The position numbers and the translations under genes were made by a program. From the NCBI GenBank assembly GCA_037179335.1, contig JAKZHN010000019.1, forward strand, positions 124,001-188,000: a DNA stretch of 64,000 nt, read 5' to 3'. Position 1 is the stretch's first letter; each line of letters opens with the position of its first letter. This DNA is from Cyclaneusma minus. Taxonomy: Eukaryota; Ascomycota; Leotiomycetes; Marthamycetales; Marthamycetaceae. Below are positions 24,721-35,575 of this stretch, one piece after another. Under the pieces are notes generated by a model, which was not told where the DNA came from, ran no database searches, and saw only the letters and a list, made by a program, of their open reading frames with translations.

Positions 24721-25403
24721 GACAACATTCACGATCTCGCTCCAGTTTCAACCCTCTAGCTCTCACATTTTTATTCTCTGTCGAAGTTTCTTGTCACTCT
24801 CATTTCAAGTTCCTGTTTCGATTATTCAGTCTGCTGTTTGCAGGGCACTATGGAAGGGTTAAGGTGTATTGGATATTGTTGAGTAGTGACGAAGGTGCTT
24901 GAGTTTGTGAAGGCTGCCTAGGGAGGATCTCATTTGCTACGGCCTTCTCAGTTCGTTACTAAATACGGAAAGCTGCAAGTTTTTGAAAGGCCTCCGGCTT
25001 GGTACTGTTGCAGTAACCCAGGTTCAACAGAAGTCAGCGACAAATATGAAACAGGATGCGAGGTGTTAACGTACATTAAAGTCTGCTTGTCTTCATTCGT
25101 AGCATCCATTAGTCGATTGACTCGATTCTCTTTTGCTATAATATCAAGTTCAAGGATCTTTTACAAATCATTCTGCATAGCAATGATGTCGTCTAATTCC
25201 TGCGGCCCTGCCTCAATAAAAAACAAAAATCAGCTTCCTGCTCTCGTTATTCAAATTTGAACCATTATTACCAGCTCGAGTTGTGATTACAGATTAAAAG
25301 TTTGGGCGATTGCCAAGTCTCGTCTTCGGCATTTTCGGTTCCGGGTTTCCGCACCTCCGTAGCGTGAAATCTCTAAGTTGCATACGAAATTCCATCAAAT
25401 CAA
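24721..25403. other. Intergenic, no supported gene
   Basis: 3' flank of the AAA gene and 5' flank of the tRNA gene. A short plus frame at 24934-25260 has no motif. Confidence 0.4.
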
Positions 25404-25525
25404 GGCATCTTGGCCGAGCGGTTATGGCGCTAGTTTCAGGCTTGAGGTTCTATGTCTCCGGATTGGTCCTGACACTTTAAACATACTAGTTCGAAAGAGC
25501 GAGGGTTCGAATCCCTCAGATGTCA
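25404..25525 (+). tRNA. tRNA-Leu (anticodon CAG) with intron
   Basis: Acceptor strands ggcatct and agatgtc pair (one G-U). The D arm contains ggccgagcggttatggc. Anticodon stem ctagt pairs with actag; the loop reads ttcagg before an intron of about 41-42 nt and closes with t, giving anticodon CAG. The variable arm is long (ttcgaaagagc) as expected for leucine, and the T arm is gaggg-ttcgaat-ccctc. CCA is not encoded. Intron position after base 37 is the canonical one. Confidence 0.92.
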
Positions 25526-25527
25526 AC

Positions 25528-25543
25528 TTTTTTGTTTTTTTTT
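25528..25543 (+). terminator. RNA polymerase III oligo-T terminator
   Basis: T6 (25528-25533) then T9 (25535-25543) start two bases after the tRNA end. Confidence 0.85.
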
Positions 25544-26408
25544 GCAGGTTTTTGGCCTACTAACTGATAGATAAATAGATAGCACAATGAAAAAACGCCT
25601 TTTTTTTAATTGAGCCTATTTGCGCTCGGAACAAAGGCAAATTGGTGGTTTTGAACATATTATATATTTTGTATAGTATGGCGAAGAAAGTTCTCAGTCG
25701 TATAAACCGGCGGTTTAGTATTTTCCACCGGTTTAGAAAGTGGCAGAAATGCCGGCGAAGATTTTTTTCCCGTTTCGCGAAACTATTCCATGTCGCGGCG
25801 GCTTCGAAGAGCATAAAGCCTTTCTCTACATATGCTTTTTAAACAGGCGCATGAAATGATCGGTACAACTTCAAATTGGTAAGCACAATTCTGGTAACTA
25901 AACAATAGAGTATGTAGCTATATTCAAGGTTGCAAACACCGTCGCTGCCTTCCGATGGCGACGGCGATTCCAGCGCTTCATGGGCGGCACCGCTGACACT
26001 GTTGACCTTGCCGAACACCAGCCGCTAACCATGATGGGTATATCTTGCGAAGATTATCTACTTTCTAGGTAAGTAGTAACAGTACATTATTATAATGAGT
26101 AACTGTACTTATGGTCATTTGAGTTCTTTTTATATTTCAACTTTCAAGCCATTCTCGAAATAATCGAATTATCCGTATTGCCCGAAAGCCGTTGGCAAGT
26201 CGCAAGCACCATTCCCAGCTACTTTGAAATACTAGGCTCAAATCGCAGATATCCTTCGAAGAACCTGGAACTTGCTACTCGGCCAATATGAATCGTCCTA
26301 CATATGCTGTTGTTGCAATTTTTATACGCAGAGTTTCAATGGCGACTCGAAAGGATTTGGGGGACCGGGCCCGCTCACGGATCGGAATATAAAAGGGGGG
26401 AGGAAAAC
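25544..26408. other. Intergenic, AT-rich, between tRNA and solo LTR
   Basis: No gene seen. Short palindromic aaaccggcggttt near 25,710. AAAAC at 26404-26408 is the left target-site duplication of the LTR that follows. Confidence 0.5.
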
Positions 26409-26646
26409 TGTTGGTATCAAGAGTGTAGAACGAAGTGATCACTTAAAGAGTAAAAGTAAATAACGAAGCTAGCAGGTAACGAGTATATTCATGGTTGAGT
26501 CTTGTCTATAGAAGAGCCCCCAGCGAAGCATAGATATACCCAGGGCTTAGCGTGGTGGCCTGAGGCCAGGAATAGCCATGGTGGTGATGGTCAGGGAAAG
26601 GGTGGCGCACGGGCCACCGCTGGCTGACCATGTCGGTGTTGCAACA
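26409..26646 (+). mobile_element. Solo LTR, 238 bp, with 5-bp target-site duplication
   Basis: Begins TGTTGGTATCA and ends GTTGCAACA, so it has 5'-TG..CA-3' ends. AAAAC occurs directly before (26404-26408) and after (26647-26651). Internal strings tatattcatggttgag, atagatatacccag and gtggcctgaggccagg recur in changed form at 46,132-46,350. There is no internal retroelement sequence next to it, so it is a solo LTR left by recombination. It lies 0.9 kb from a tRNA gene. Confidence 0.85.
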
Positions 26647-27357
26647 AAAACATAAGAAATAAAACAGACCCGTTTGTCGCTCCTTACTCGTTTTCGTTTG
26701 CATAAACAACGAATAAGACGGCTGATATCCCGCATGTCTGCAGGTACCGCGATAACTCGTGGCTATGTGCTGGGACCTCCAGATCTGGCCCCCAAGCCCA
26801 TGTCATCCTGCATGAGGCCGGTTACATTCCCCGCTCACGACCATCAACGGCTTCAAAAACGGTATATCGCGCCGCACCCTCGATCATAAACCCCTCACCT
26901 CCCGCAAGAAATCAGAGACAATGTCTGCAACTCTCAGCTCGTCGCTAAGTCTAGTTTCTTGTCTCTGTCTTACCATGGCAGTAATATCCGGAAGTATTCT
27001 CGGCGGACTTATGTTGTTACTTCTCGGCGGACTTTGAAAATCCGCCGCTCGTGCTTCGACATCCGCCATTTTCATCCCACAGAACGGCCACCGTCCAAAT
27101 GGAGCCAGCTAAGCGTGGATATAGGACAGACAAGCATGGATCACAGGCGCCAGCAGCGGCAGCATTAGCCAAAAACACACAGTTACCCTGAGACTGTGCC
27201 ACAAGGACCCGCAAAATCCCCAGTTCCCAAATTCCGGGCAGAAGGACTCTCTTCCAGACGTAAGCACTCGTAGGTACATCTCTCATAAGTATATCATCAA
27301 AGTATCCCAGCGGTAAGTTTGGAAGTTTTCCATACCTCTCAAGCAGTGCCACCCACC
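26647..27357. other. Intergenic, promoter of the tannase-family gene
   Basis: Minus-strand frames at 26884-27075 and 27017-27454 overlap the promoter and show no motif. No gene is called. Confidence 0.4.
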
Positions 27358-29159
27358 ATGCGTCTCTCCACAGCTGCTCTCGTTCTCCTAAGCAGCTCCT
27401 CGCAGAGCCTCTCTGCGTTGGCTTTCGAGTGTACCGCATCTGCATTTGTAGCAATCCTTCCCTCCGATGCTACAATCAACTATGCAGTCCCTGTCGCCGC
27501 AAATGGCTCCTTCGGTGGTGGCAGCGCAGACCTAGAATTCCCTACCAACGACACTGGACTACCAGCTCTCTGCGCCATAGCCGTGAACGTCAAGTCTTCC
27601 AACACTTCATCTTACAACTTTGGCATGTTCCTGCCGCAGAAATGGAACTCCAGGATCATCACTTCGGGGAATGGTGGGCTTGGTGGCGGCATAAATTGGA
27701 ATGATATGGGCTCGAATGTGTTCCAGGGTTTTGCGACTGCGTCGACTGATACGGGCCATATTTCTGAGTCTGGTGATCCGACTTGGGCGATCAATAATAC
27801 GGAGGCGCAGCTGGATTGGGGATATCGTGCTATGCATGGGACGGTTGTCCATGCCAAGGCAATTACAGAGAAATACTACAACAACACGATCAAGTACTCT
27901 TACTATTCTGCCTGTTCGACCGGTGGACGCCAGGGTTTCAAAGAGATCCAGGAATACCCCGAAGATTTCGACGGCGTCTTAGCCGGTGCTCCAGGTATTT
28001 TCCCCTTCCCTCAAGTCATCATCACATGATCCATCAGCTGACCTCCCTTCCCTCTTTTCAGCATGGTGGACAACCCACCTCCAAACCTGGACCCAACAAC
28101 TCGGCCTCTGGAACCTCCCCACCAACGCCCCCCACCACATCCCCTCCTCCCTCTTCCCCATCATTTCATCCGAAGTATTCCGCCAATGCGATCCCCAAGA
28201 CGGCCTCGTCGACAACATCATCTCCGACCCCGTTGGCTGCAATTTCTTTCCCGAAGCGCTTCTCTGCACACCGACCTCCAACACTTCCGCTTGTCTCACT
28301 GCGCCTCAACTCTCCACATTGTACAAAATTTACAATCCCTGGGTCGATGCTAACGACACTTTCGTGTTTCCTCATCTGGAACTGGGCTCCGAGGGACAAT
28401 GGGATGTGCTTGTCAACACCGACGCTGGCGAACAAGCCGAGTCTGGACTAGGCGCTTCATGGACTGCTGCGTTCCTCTACAACCTCACATACGACCAGTA
28501 CAACTTCTGGAATTTCAGCTATGCAACCGTCCAACTAGCCGACGCTCTCAACCCCGCCAACGCAACAGCCGACGCGTTTGACATTTCACCATTTGCCGCC
28601 AGAGGCGGAAAACTGATCCACTACCACGTAAGAATCATCCACACATTGCAAGCTTTCTGGATTTTGGAATGGAAGATCATGAGATGCTAACGAAATATAA
28701 TGGAAACAGGGCTTAAGCGACGGCCTAATCCCCACCGGCTCATCCATCTACTACTACAAGCAAGCCCTCCAAGCCATGATCCCGCGCGGCATCGACGTCT
28801 CCTCATTCTACAAATTCTACCTCATCCCCGGCATGCAGCACTGCAAAGCCTCCGTCCACGACGCACCCTGGTACATCAACGGCGGAAACCAAGCCTTCGC
28901 CCTAGGCTCCACAGTTTCCAGCGTGCCAGGATTCGAAGATGCGAGGCATGATGCGCTGATGGCGTTGATGCAGTGGGTTGAAGAAGGGACGGCGCCGGAA
29001 GAAATTGTGGCGACGAAGTGGGAGGATGATGATGTGGGGAAAGGTGTGGTGAGACAGAGGCCGTTGTGTCCGTATCCGCGCCAGGCGAGGTGGGATGGGA
29101 TGGGGGATCCGGATGCGGCGGAGAGTTGGAGGTGTGAGGGGGTGAGTTATGTGATTTAG
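27358..29159 (+). CDS. Secreted tannase/feruloyl-esterase-family enzyme
   Basis: Extracellular carboxylesterase that cleaves phenolic esters of plant cell walls or tannins. Exons 27358-27994, 28062-28627 and 28710-29159 (GTATTT..TTTTCAG; GTAAGA..AAACAG) give 550 residues, normal size. Residues 1-20 form a signal peptide. The serine motif is ACSTGGRQG with C186-S187, the Asp is in GLSDGLIPTG (D405), and the His in IPGMQHC (H445-C446). This is the CS-D-HC arrangement known for the family, where the two cysteines next to Ser and His form a disulfide. Many N-glycosylation sites (NGS, NDT, NTS, NNT, NWN) fit secretion. Whether it prefers tannin or feruloyl esters cannot be told. Confidence 0.93.
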
Positions 29160-29631
29160 GGGGTCCGGCGGTGGTGAGGGGACGATGTGGGGAGAAGGAG
29201 TGAAGGGATGGCAGAATTTCTGTCGGTCTCACGAGGACATATAATTTTGATTCATTTATATATATAATATGACTAGGGCTAGACAACTCTTCTGTAGGTA
29301 TGTCGCAAACATAGGTATATATAAGGATTCAGGGACTTGAATTCGATGCATATCTAAAATCTCAGGACACGATGACATTTCCCTGTATACACTTTCGAGG
29401 TTTCTTTCTAGCTTATTCAAGGCTCTAGCAAAATGATCAAATGACCTGGGACAACCTGGCACAAGCTGTGACTAAAGTAGTATCATCATGAAAGCAGATC
29501 GAACGCCATCCCACCATCCAATGCTCCAAGTCCACTCATTCATGCATACCGCGTGTATATATATACCCAAACCCGCCAACCCCATGCAACAGCCTATATA
29601 CAGCCGCTCATCACTCCATCCCAACATCCCG
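29160..29631. other. Short convergent intergenic region
   Basis: 3' flanks of two convergent genes. tatatataatatg at about 29,257-29,270. No gene. Confidence 0.4.
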
Positions 29632-31590
29632 TCAATCCTCCCACCCCCCCTGAAAAACAACCAATTCCTGCACCGCCCTCAGGACCGCCACACCTCCACT
29701 CTGCGTCTCGACCGTGCGTCCTCTCCCCCGATTATTCGGATCCGCATCCTTACTCGGCCGTCCGATAACTTTCTGCTTCGTGTCTTTTCCAGAGGAAGCC
29801 GGTGCTAAGGATCCCTTAGCACCATCTTTCACGCCGAAATGCATCTGCCTTTCCGGCATCATCGGCTTGCAAAAGCGCGCAGGGTCCGTTTTGGAAACTT
29901 CCTCTGCCTGCCGCAGCCATTCCTCCGGCCAGCCCTCATTCCGATAATCAAGCGCACCTTCCGGCACCCTCTGTTCTTCCTCCACTGCTGCCAGGAGGTC
30001 GAAAGCCGAAAAATTGCGATCTGGTACGCCCCACCACATGCCGAATTTCCCATCTTTGTCGCGCGTCTCGAGCGCAGCGCGCGCGTTGTGCTCGATCCAT
30101 TCGTTGTAGCTTTTGCAGTTTTTGCTATGCCATTTCCTCACATTCCTAGATTCCTCTTCCGAGACATCACTCTCCCACGAGGAACCATCGGGCTTCACGA
30201 AAATCAGCGGTAAAGGCTCGCAGAAATGCGACAGGTGGTGGAAGAAGATGCCTTTGAAGGTTTGGCTGTCTTGGTTGCAACTTCCTACTGGATCGCAAGC
30301 TTCCTCAAGCGTGCCTAGACGGCCGAGACCGTGGGATTTGGGGACGCCGTGGGAAGGATAGGGCGCGTTGGAGGAGAGGGACCAGCCGGTGGCAGCGATG
30401 ACGGAGCGGATGAGGTCGTGTCCGTCAGAGAGGTAGGAGCGTGCGGCGGTAGAGAGGTAGAGTCCGCGCTGGCCGGTGAGGAGCACGCCTTGGTTGTAGG
30501 TGTAGACCATTTCGTTGCGGTCGTCGCATTTGTAGCCGGGGCAGGTGGCGTTGTTCCAGTTGGTGATGTGGAAGCCGTCAACGAAAAGACCTTGGGTGTT
30601 GGTCATGTTGGAGGTGATAAGCCATTTGTAGCCTTCGACAGCGGCTTTTAGGTATTTGGGATCGTGGGGGAAGCCAGGGCCGTCTTTGGTGTCATTGGAA
30701 GAAGGGTTATGAGGTAGGGAGAAGGGGGAGGTGTTGGAGTCGCCTGGATAGTAGAGATACATGGATATCGAGGCGGAGATGAAGAGCTCGTTGGTGATGG
30801 CATTCTTGTAGGGTGCGAGGTTGTTGTTCCAGATCATACCGCCGCCGCAGAGCGTCGTGTTCCAGCCGTGGGAGGCCAGCTCCCAGAAGATTCGTGCTCG
30901 GTGGGCAAATGCTGGGATCCACTGATTCCCATACCATTGCGTGTCATATGTCATATTGGGCGATCCTGATGCCAAAATCTGATCTGCCATGTCCGGAACG
31001 CCGTAATGTGTTTTTGAATACAGGTTTATAAACTTGATGCTCTCGAGCCAGCCCAGAGTAACCCATAACATATCATCATTTGCCTCTGTTCGTATAGCGA
31101 AAGCGTCTTGACCGTAGTAAAAAGCCGTGAGCTGAGTGAAAAATCGATTTATGAGGTTTTCTTGTGCCTTGATACGGAGCGAGTGCGCGGATTCGCTGAG
31201 GGAGGTCGCGGAGTATTCGAAAGCCTTTGAAAGAGTGATCAGCACAGCTGAAAGATGTGTGCCGACGACAGCGTCTGTCCAGTCGATTCCCAGCGGCCAG
31301 GTGCCCTGCCAAACTTCAAAGTAATCATCCTGCATAACATCGACCGCTTCGAGGAGTTCGATAAAGTTGGCATCGTACGGAGGGAACGATTCGTCGTCGG
31401 CGTCTGAGCTGTGCGAGCTCGAGATAATGGACTCGAAAGACTTTGCGACATTGCGACTAGAATCGACCAACGAGACATAGAGATAGTGAAGTGCGAGAAG
31501 GGTCAGCAAAAAATGAGAGATCCAGGGGACGATGCGCGACCATTGTGTGCTCTTGGGTTGAGGCCCGTCGCTGTCCAAGGAAAGCTTCAT
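29632..31590 (-). CDS. GH76-family alpha-1,6-mannanase-like protein, membrane-anchored
   Basis: Single exon, 652 residues. Family members cut or transfer alpha-1,6-mannan and some act in fungal cell-wall assembly. Residues 1-20 are cytosolic, 22-42 (PWISHFLLTLLALHYLYVSL) form a signal anchor, and the rest would be luminal or extracellular. Fold motifs: GIDWTDAVVGTHLSA, RTEANDDMLWVTLGWLESIK with the catalytic-type Asp pair D172-D173, and THYGVPDMADQIL. GGGMIWNNNLAPYKNAITNELFI and YTYNQGVLLTGQRGLYL are further conserved blocks. Several NxS/T sites occur. The last 70 residues (KDTKQKVIGRPSKDADPNNRGRG) are basic and look disordered, longer than needed for the domain. No GPI-type tail. Confidence 0.9.
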   Translation of the reverse strand: MKLSLDSDGPQPKSTQWSRIVPWISHFLLTLLALHYLYVSLVDSSRNVAKSFESIISSSHSSDADDESFPPYDANFIELLEAVDVMQDDYFEVWQGTWPLGIDWTDAVVGTHLSAVLITLSKAFEYSATSLSESAHSLRIKAQENLINRFFTQLTAFYYGQDAFAIRTEANDDMLWVTLGWLESIKFINLYSKTHYGVPDMADQILASGSPNMTYDTQWYGNQWIPAFAHRARIFWELASHGWNTTLCGGGMIWNNNLAPYKNAITNELFISASISMYLYYPGDSNTSPFSLPHNPSSNDTKDGPGFPHDPKYLKAAVEGYKWLITSNMTNTQGLFVDGFHITNWNNATCPGYKCDDRNEMVYTYNQGVLLTGQRGLYLSTAARSYLSDGHDLIRSVIAATGWSLSSNAPYPSHGVPKSHGLGRLGTLEEACDPVGSCNQDSQTFKGIFFHHLSHFCEPLPLIFVKPDGSSWESDVSEEESRNVRKWHSKNCKSYNEWIEHNARAALETRDKDGKFGMWWGVPDRNFSAFDLLAAVEEEQRVPEGALDYRNEGWPEEWLRQAEEVSKTDPARFCKPMMPERQMHFGVKDGAKGSLAPASSGKDTKQKVIGRPSKDADPNNRGRGRTVETQSGGVAVLRAVQELVVFQGGWED

Positions 31591-32692
31591 GACAAAATAG
31601 TGGAAGCACGAACGCCGATGCTGTGCGATTCAGACATGGGAAAGCTGAGAGGAGAAAGCGGCCAGATATATTCAGATCATTGTAAGAAAGAGGTCCGTAG
31701 GCACCAAAATGAAGGTATTCCTGTACCACTGGCACTGGACCTTCTGTGCAGTGCTAAGGTACGTGATCGTGTGGTTGTACGAAAGGCTCACGAGCGGGCA
31801 GCTGGTGATGTGATGACATTGGGCGAGTTAATCTTGGTGGGGCGGCGGGAGGCGCTACCGCTAAACCACCTTCAAGTGCGACACTTTGACAAGGCAACCC
31901 ATTTTTGACCTCTGAGAACTGACTTGAACATAATCACGTCAATTTAGTCATGGTTCTGTTCATCGTGACACCCTCCAACTAAATAGCTGACTTGGTGATT
32001 GGCCACTTTGGGGAACAGGTAGGAACACCAAGCTGCAGTACCTGTAGTAAGTTTCGACCTCTGCTGTCGAGGGTTCCTTCAACTTTCTAAGTAAAGAGAC
32101 TGCTCCTTTAGTAAATCAGCATGAGATCAACATAAGCAAGTCTGCAATCTGCACAGCTCAACAGCCAATTCCATGGGTATCTAGAATATCCTCTCTACGT
32201 GCACACTTTGGCGCACTACCCGAACTTATTTCCTCCTCCTCATCCTCCTTGGCCCCCTGGCCTCTGTATCCCACATCTCTGTACACATATGTACATCTGC
32301 GGTGGTCGCCCCAGCACGAAAGATATCCCACATCAGAAGAAAAAGAATTATGTGCAGCAAAAGAGGCCGTTGACGGCGTCACAGACAAACAGTAATCTCT
32401 AGCAGACATAGCGCCTTGCTCAAACACATGAAGTAAGAATCGAAGACTCGGGAAGAACGCCCCCTGTAAACCACGGTACCCTGCAATGCTGTCCGTGGGT
32501 ATACCTTTTTGACGATGCGAAGTTCTGTCACCAACGCCGCGCCTCCTGGAAAATCAAGCGATTCGCAGAAATCAGCGCATGCACAGAAACAAATGGCCGC
32601 CTTCCGCCCTCCGTCCTCCCATCCCACCTGTCTCTCTCTATTTTTTCCTTTTGCTTTTCCTTTTTTGCTTTTCAATCATCTCTCGCATCAAA
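31591..32692. other. Intergenic between two minus-strand genes
   Basis: Promoter of the GH76 gene and 3' flank of the transcription factor. Plus frame 31411-31908 is antisense overlap. Pyrimidine-rich 32,600-32,690. No gene. Confidence 0.4.
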
Positions 32693-35575
32693 TCAAGCAC
32701 CGCCTCCTTGCGGCATATCAAAAATATTCAACGGCCAGCTCATCCCCTGTTCCTGGCTCGTCATTCCTTGCCCCGTCATGCCCCCTCCTTGCGCACTCCC
32801 ATGACCACTTCCATTCAACTGCATCAGAGCCGCCCCCGCGCTGTAGCAATCCTGCGGTTCCAAGCTGCCTGCCATAGTACTCGTCCATTGCTGCCAGGCC
32901 TGAGAACCGGTATGTGCTACGCCGCTGTTGCTCTGACGAGACGCCCAAGCGTTAGTGTGAGGTGCGACCTGGGAGGCTTGGGCTGCAAAAGCAGCGAGGA
33001 GGGGTGCTTCGACGGCGTCATTGGATGTGGGTGTGTAGGCTGTGTAGCCGGTGGGGGCGTTTTGCGTGGTGGGGTGTTGGTCGGGCGGTGAGTAGGAGAG
33101 GCTATGGGAGGTGTGGGCGTGGTCGGGGTAGGAGGAGTATTGGGTTGCAGCTGGGTAGGGGGTTTGTTGGTGGCCGTGGGGGTTTATTTGGGTCGTATCG
33201 GGACCGGGGAGGTAGGTTGTGGACGAGGTGGGTGGGGCGGCGCTGCTGTCGGAGGCGTAGGAGGAGGAGTTGTAGTGTTGTTGGGGGGCGTATGAGTCGG
33301 TTCGAGGAGGAGGAGCTGGCTGCTTCTTCTCCTGCTTCACGGGGGCTGGGGGTAGGGGACGACGTTCTTCGACTTTGACACGGGGTTCTTCTTGGGCATT
33401 GGTTCCGTTTTGTGTGGTATATCCGGTGTTCTTGTTTGCAAGTTGGCGACCGAGTTCACCAAGAGTGCCGTCGGTAACTACTCGCACAGCTGCTGGAAGA
33501 CGTTCACCGGAGCCTTGAAAAATGTTAGAAAATGGTCAACAGCATAATCACCTAAAAAAGCTTACCCAAGAGACCTCCCAAATCCTTCATGATGTTGAGC
33601 CAAATATCCATCTCCTCTCTTAATGCCGCCAGGTCTGCAGCACTTGTTTCATTCCTCTTCTCCCACTGCGCAAACAGAGTCGTTGTGATTGCCATGACAT
33701 ACAACGCAGTGTTGTACCAAGTCGTATCCAGACTTTTATGCTTCTGCATCTGACGAACCACGCTCAACAAATGGCGTGATGATTCGACACAAATTCTCAT
33801 GCTCTCCGCATTGTAAACTGGATCATTGGTCATGGAGACAGAAGGGTGTCGGAGGAGCAGCTTCAACTCTAGATAGAATTGCTGCATGTAGAGGGAGAAG
33901 ACCCTGAGTTCCTGTTGTTCTTGTAGATCGGCATCCGAGGGTTTCAGAATATGAGGAGGAATTGTATCTTGCCAGTGTCGTAGTCGCGCTTCCAGTGCTG
34001 TTACTGTCTGTACATGGTTCTCAGGTCTTCGACGAACTGCATAGATCATGGAGTAAGTGTCCATGAATAGGGGCTGCAGCTTCCACGCGTGAATACCAAC
34101 ACTGTGGATACAGCGACTAGGCTTTGAAGTATCAATGCCGCCATCAGGAGTCAAGATATCATCGTTCATAGGCTCAGGATATTCGACATCAAAGTCTCCC
34201 GGTCGGATGGCTATCGGTCTTCCTAGCTTCCCACTCAAAGTTACGTGGAAACAAAGGATGGCCCAGAAAACACGTTTGCGTACTTCAGTGTCTAAAGGAC
34301 TGGGAGCCAAATCATTAGGATGCCATCGCTTCACGGATCGATGAAGGCCCAGTTCTATAGCCATGGACAAGGTGATCTGGGTGAGCATCCAGCTAGCACC
34401 GGGCTTTGGGAAACTTCGAAGATGCGCACAAATTAATGTCATGGCCTGAACATCGGCGAGAGTATGGCTGCAGGCTAGCTGGTAAAACTGCCCGAGAGAG
34501 TAGTGGTAGTGCATGTTGGATTGGTTGTTCAGGTTGGCTTGGCTGGCAGCATCTTCCCAGTTACGCATGGCAGACTGGAAGAACATGATGGCAAATACGA
34601 TGTGGACAGTCACATTTTCTGCTGTCGTGGGCCTAAATGTCGGATCATCATACATCCTTGTCAACTAGTAAACTGTTAGACAATATGGAAGCACCCCAAA
34701 CCATCATTTGTACTTACTAGCTTGAAGAAGGCCCCTTTGTGAAGGATGGGACAGTATGGGTTGATGACTCGGAAATACCATACAGCATATTGCAATCCAT
34801 CGTGACGAGGAGGCAAGTCTGGCTTCTCTAGTCTGGGGTTGACATTGAAATAAGATTGTAGGAAAGCCTGATATGACTTGTTGTAGAGAGACGAGTGGAA
34901 GTTGATTGGGTCGGGCTCATCCATATCAGTCGAGCTGAAGTCTGCAATGTCGATTTCCATGCCCAAGATCGACAGGGCAGTTCCTTTGATAGAACTCAGG
35001 TGTGAGTTTCCAGACGACACGCCCAGATAGTTATCACCCATGGAGTATGCTCGAAAGGCGGGCAGCGTTTTGAACATGTTTGTTTCCTGACCCCCATATT
35101 CCGAGCTTCCGGCAGAATTTGAGTTCGAGGAAACAGGCGCCATCGTGTTGTAAACGGCAGAGCCATTTCGCGGGGGCAAGGCGTAGGATGTCGAGTCGTG
35201 GTAGCTGTTGCTTGCAGGCCTCACTTCGATTCCGCTCTGCGCCAGCTGCTGTTCCAATTCGCGCACCCTATTCTGCAGGTCGCGGTTCTGAGTCTCCAAG
35301 TTCTCGACATAGCCTCGCGACGTGGCACGCCCCGTGATTCTGTCGGTGGTCCGACATTCTGTATTGTTCTGCAGACACGGCGAGCATCCTCCTGCCAGAC
35401 CATCGCAGCGGATCTTGCGCACCTTGCAGCGGTCGCAAGCCTGGCCGGTTCGCGTGGACGACTGCAGACGCTTCTTGACAGTGTTGGAGAACTCTTCCGG
35501 CCGGTGCTCAATCTTGACTTGCTTTGTTGGCGGCGTGCCGGTCGTGGGATCGTCGATGTTTCGCTTGGGAGGCAT
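32693..35575 (-). CDS. Zn2Cys6 fungal transcription factor
   Basis: Nuclear DNA-binding regulator. Exons 34718-35575, 33566-34664 and 32693-33513 (GTAAGT..TTACTAG; GTAAGC..TTTTCAAG) give 925 residues. The zinc cluster has six cysteines at 47, 50, 57, 64, 67 and 74 (CDRCKVRKIRCDG, GCSPCLQNNTEC), preceded by a basic stretch. Next comes TTDRITGRATSRGYVENLE leading into a heptad coiled coil for dimerisation. Residues about 250-650 match the fungal-specific regulator domain (YFRVINPYCPILHKGAFFKL, LGLHRSVKRW, RKRVFWAILCFHVTLSGKLGRP). The last 250 residues are Pro/Gln/Ser/Tyr-rich, an activation-type tail. The cluster linker resembles those of sugar or cell-wall-degradation regulators, which would suit the neighbouring wall-active enzymes, but this is a guess. 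Confidence 0.92.

Noticed and set aside
30331..30651. Gly/Val-rich plus-strand frame inside the GH76 gene
   Set aside because: Antisense to a conserved single-exon gene; composition follows codon bias of the other strand.
32962..33378. Gly/Arg-rich plus-strand frame opposite the transcription factor tail
   Set aside because: Antisense of the Pro/Gln/Ser-rich activation tail; no start context.
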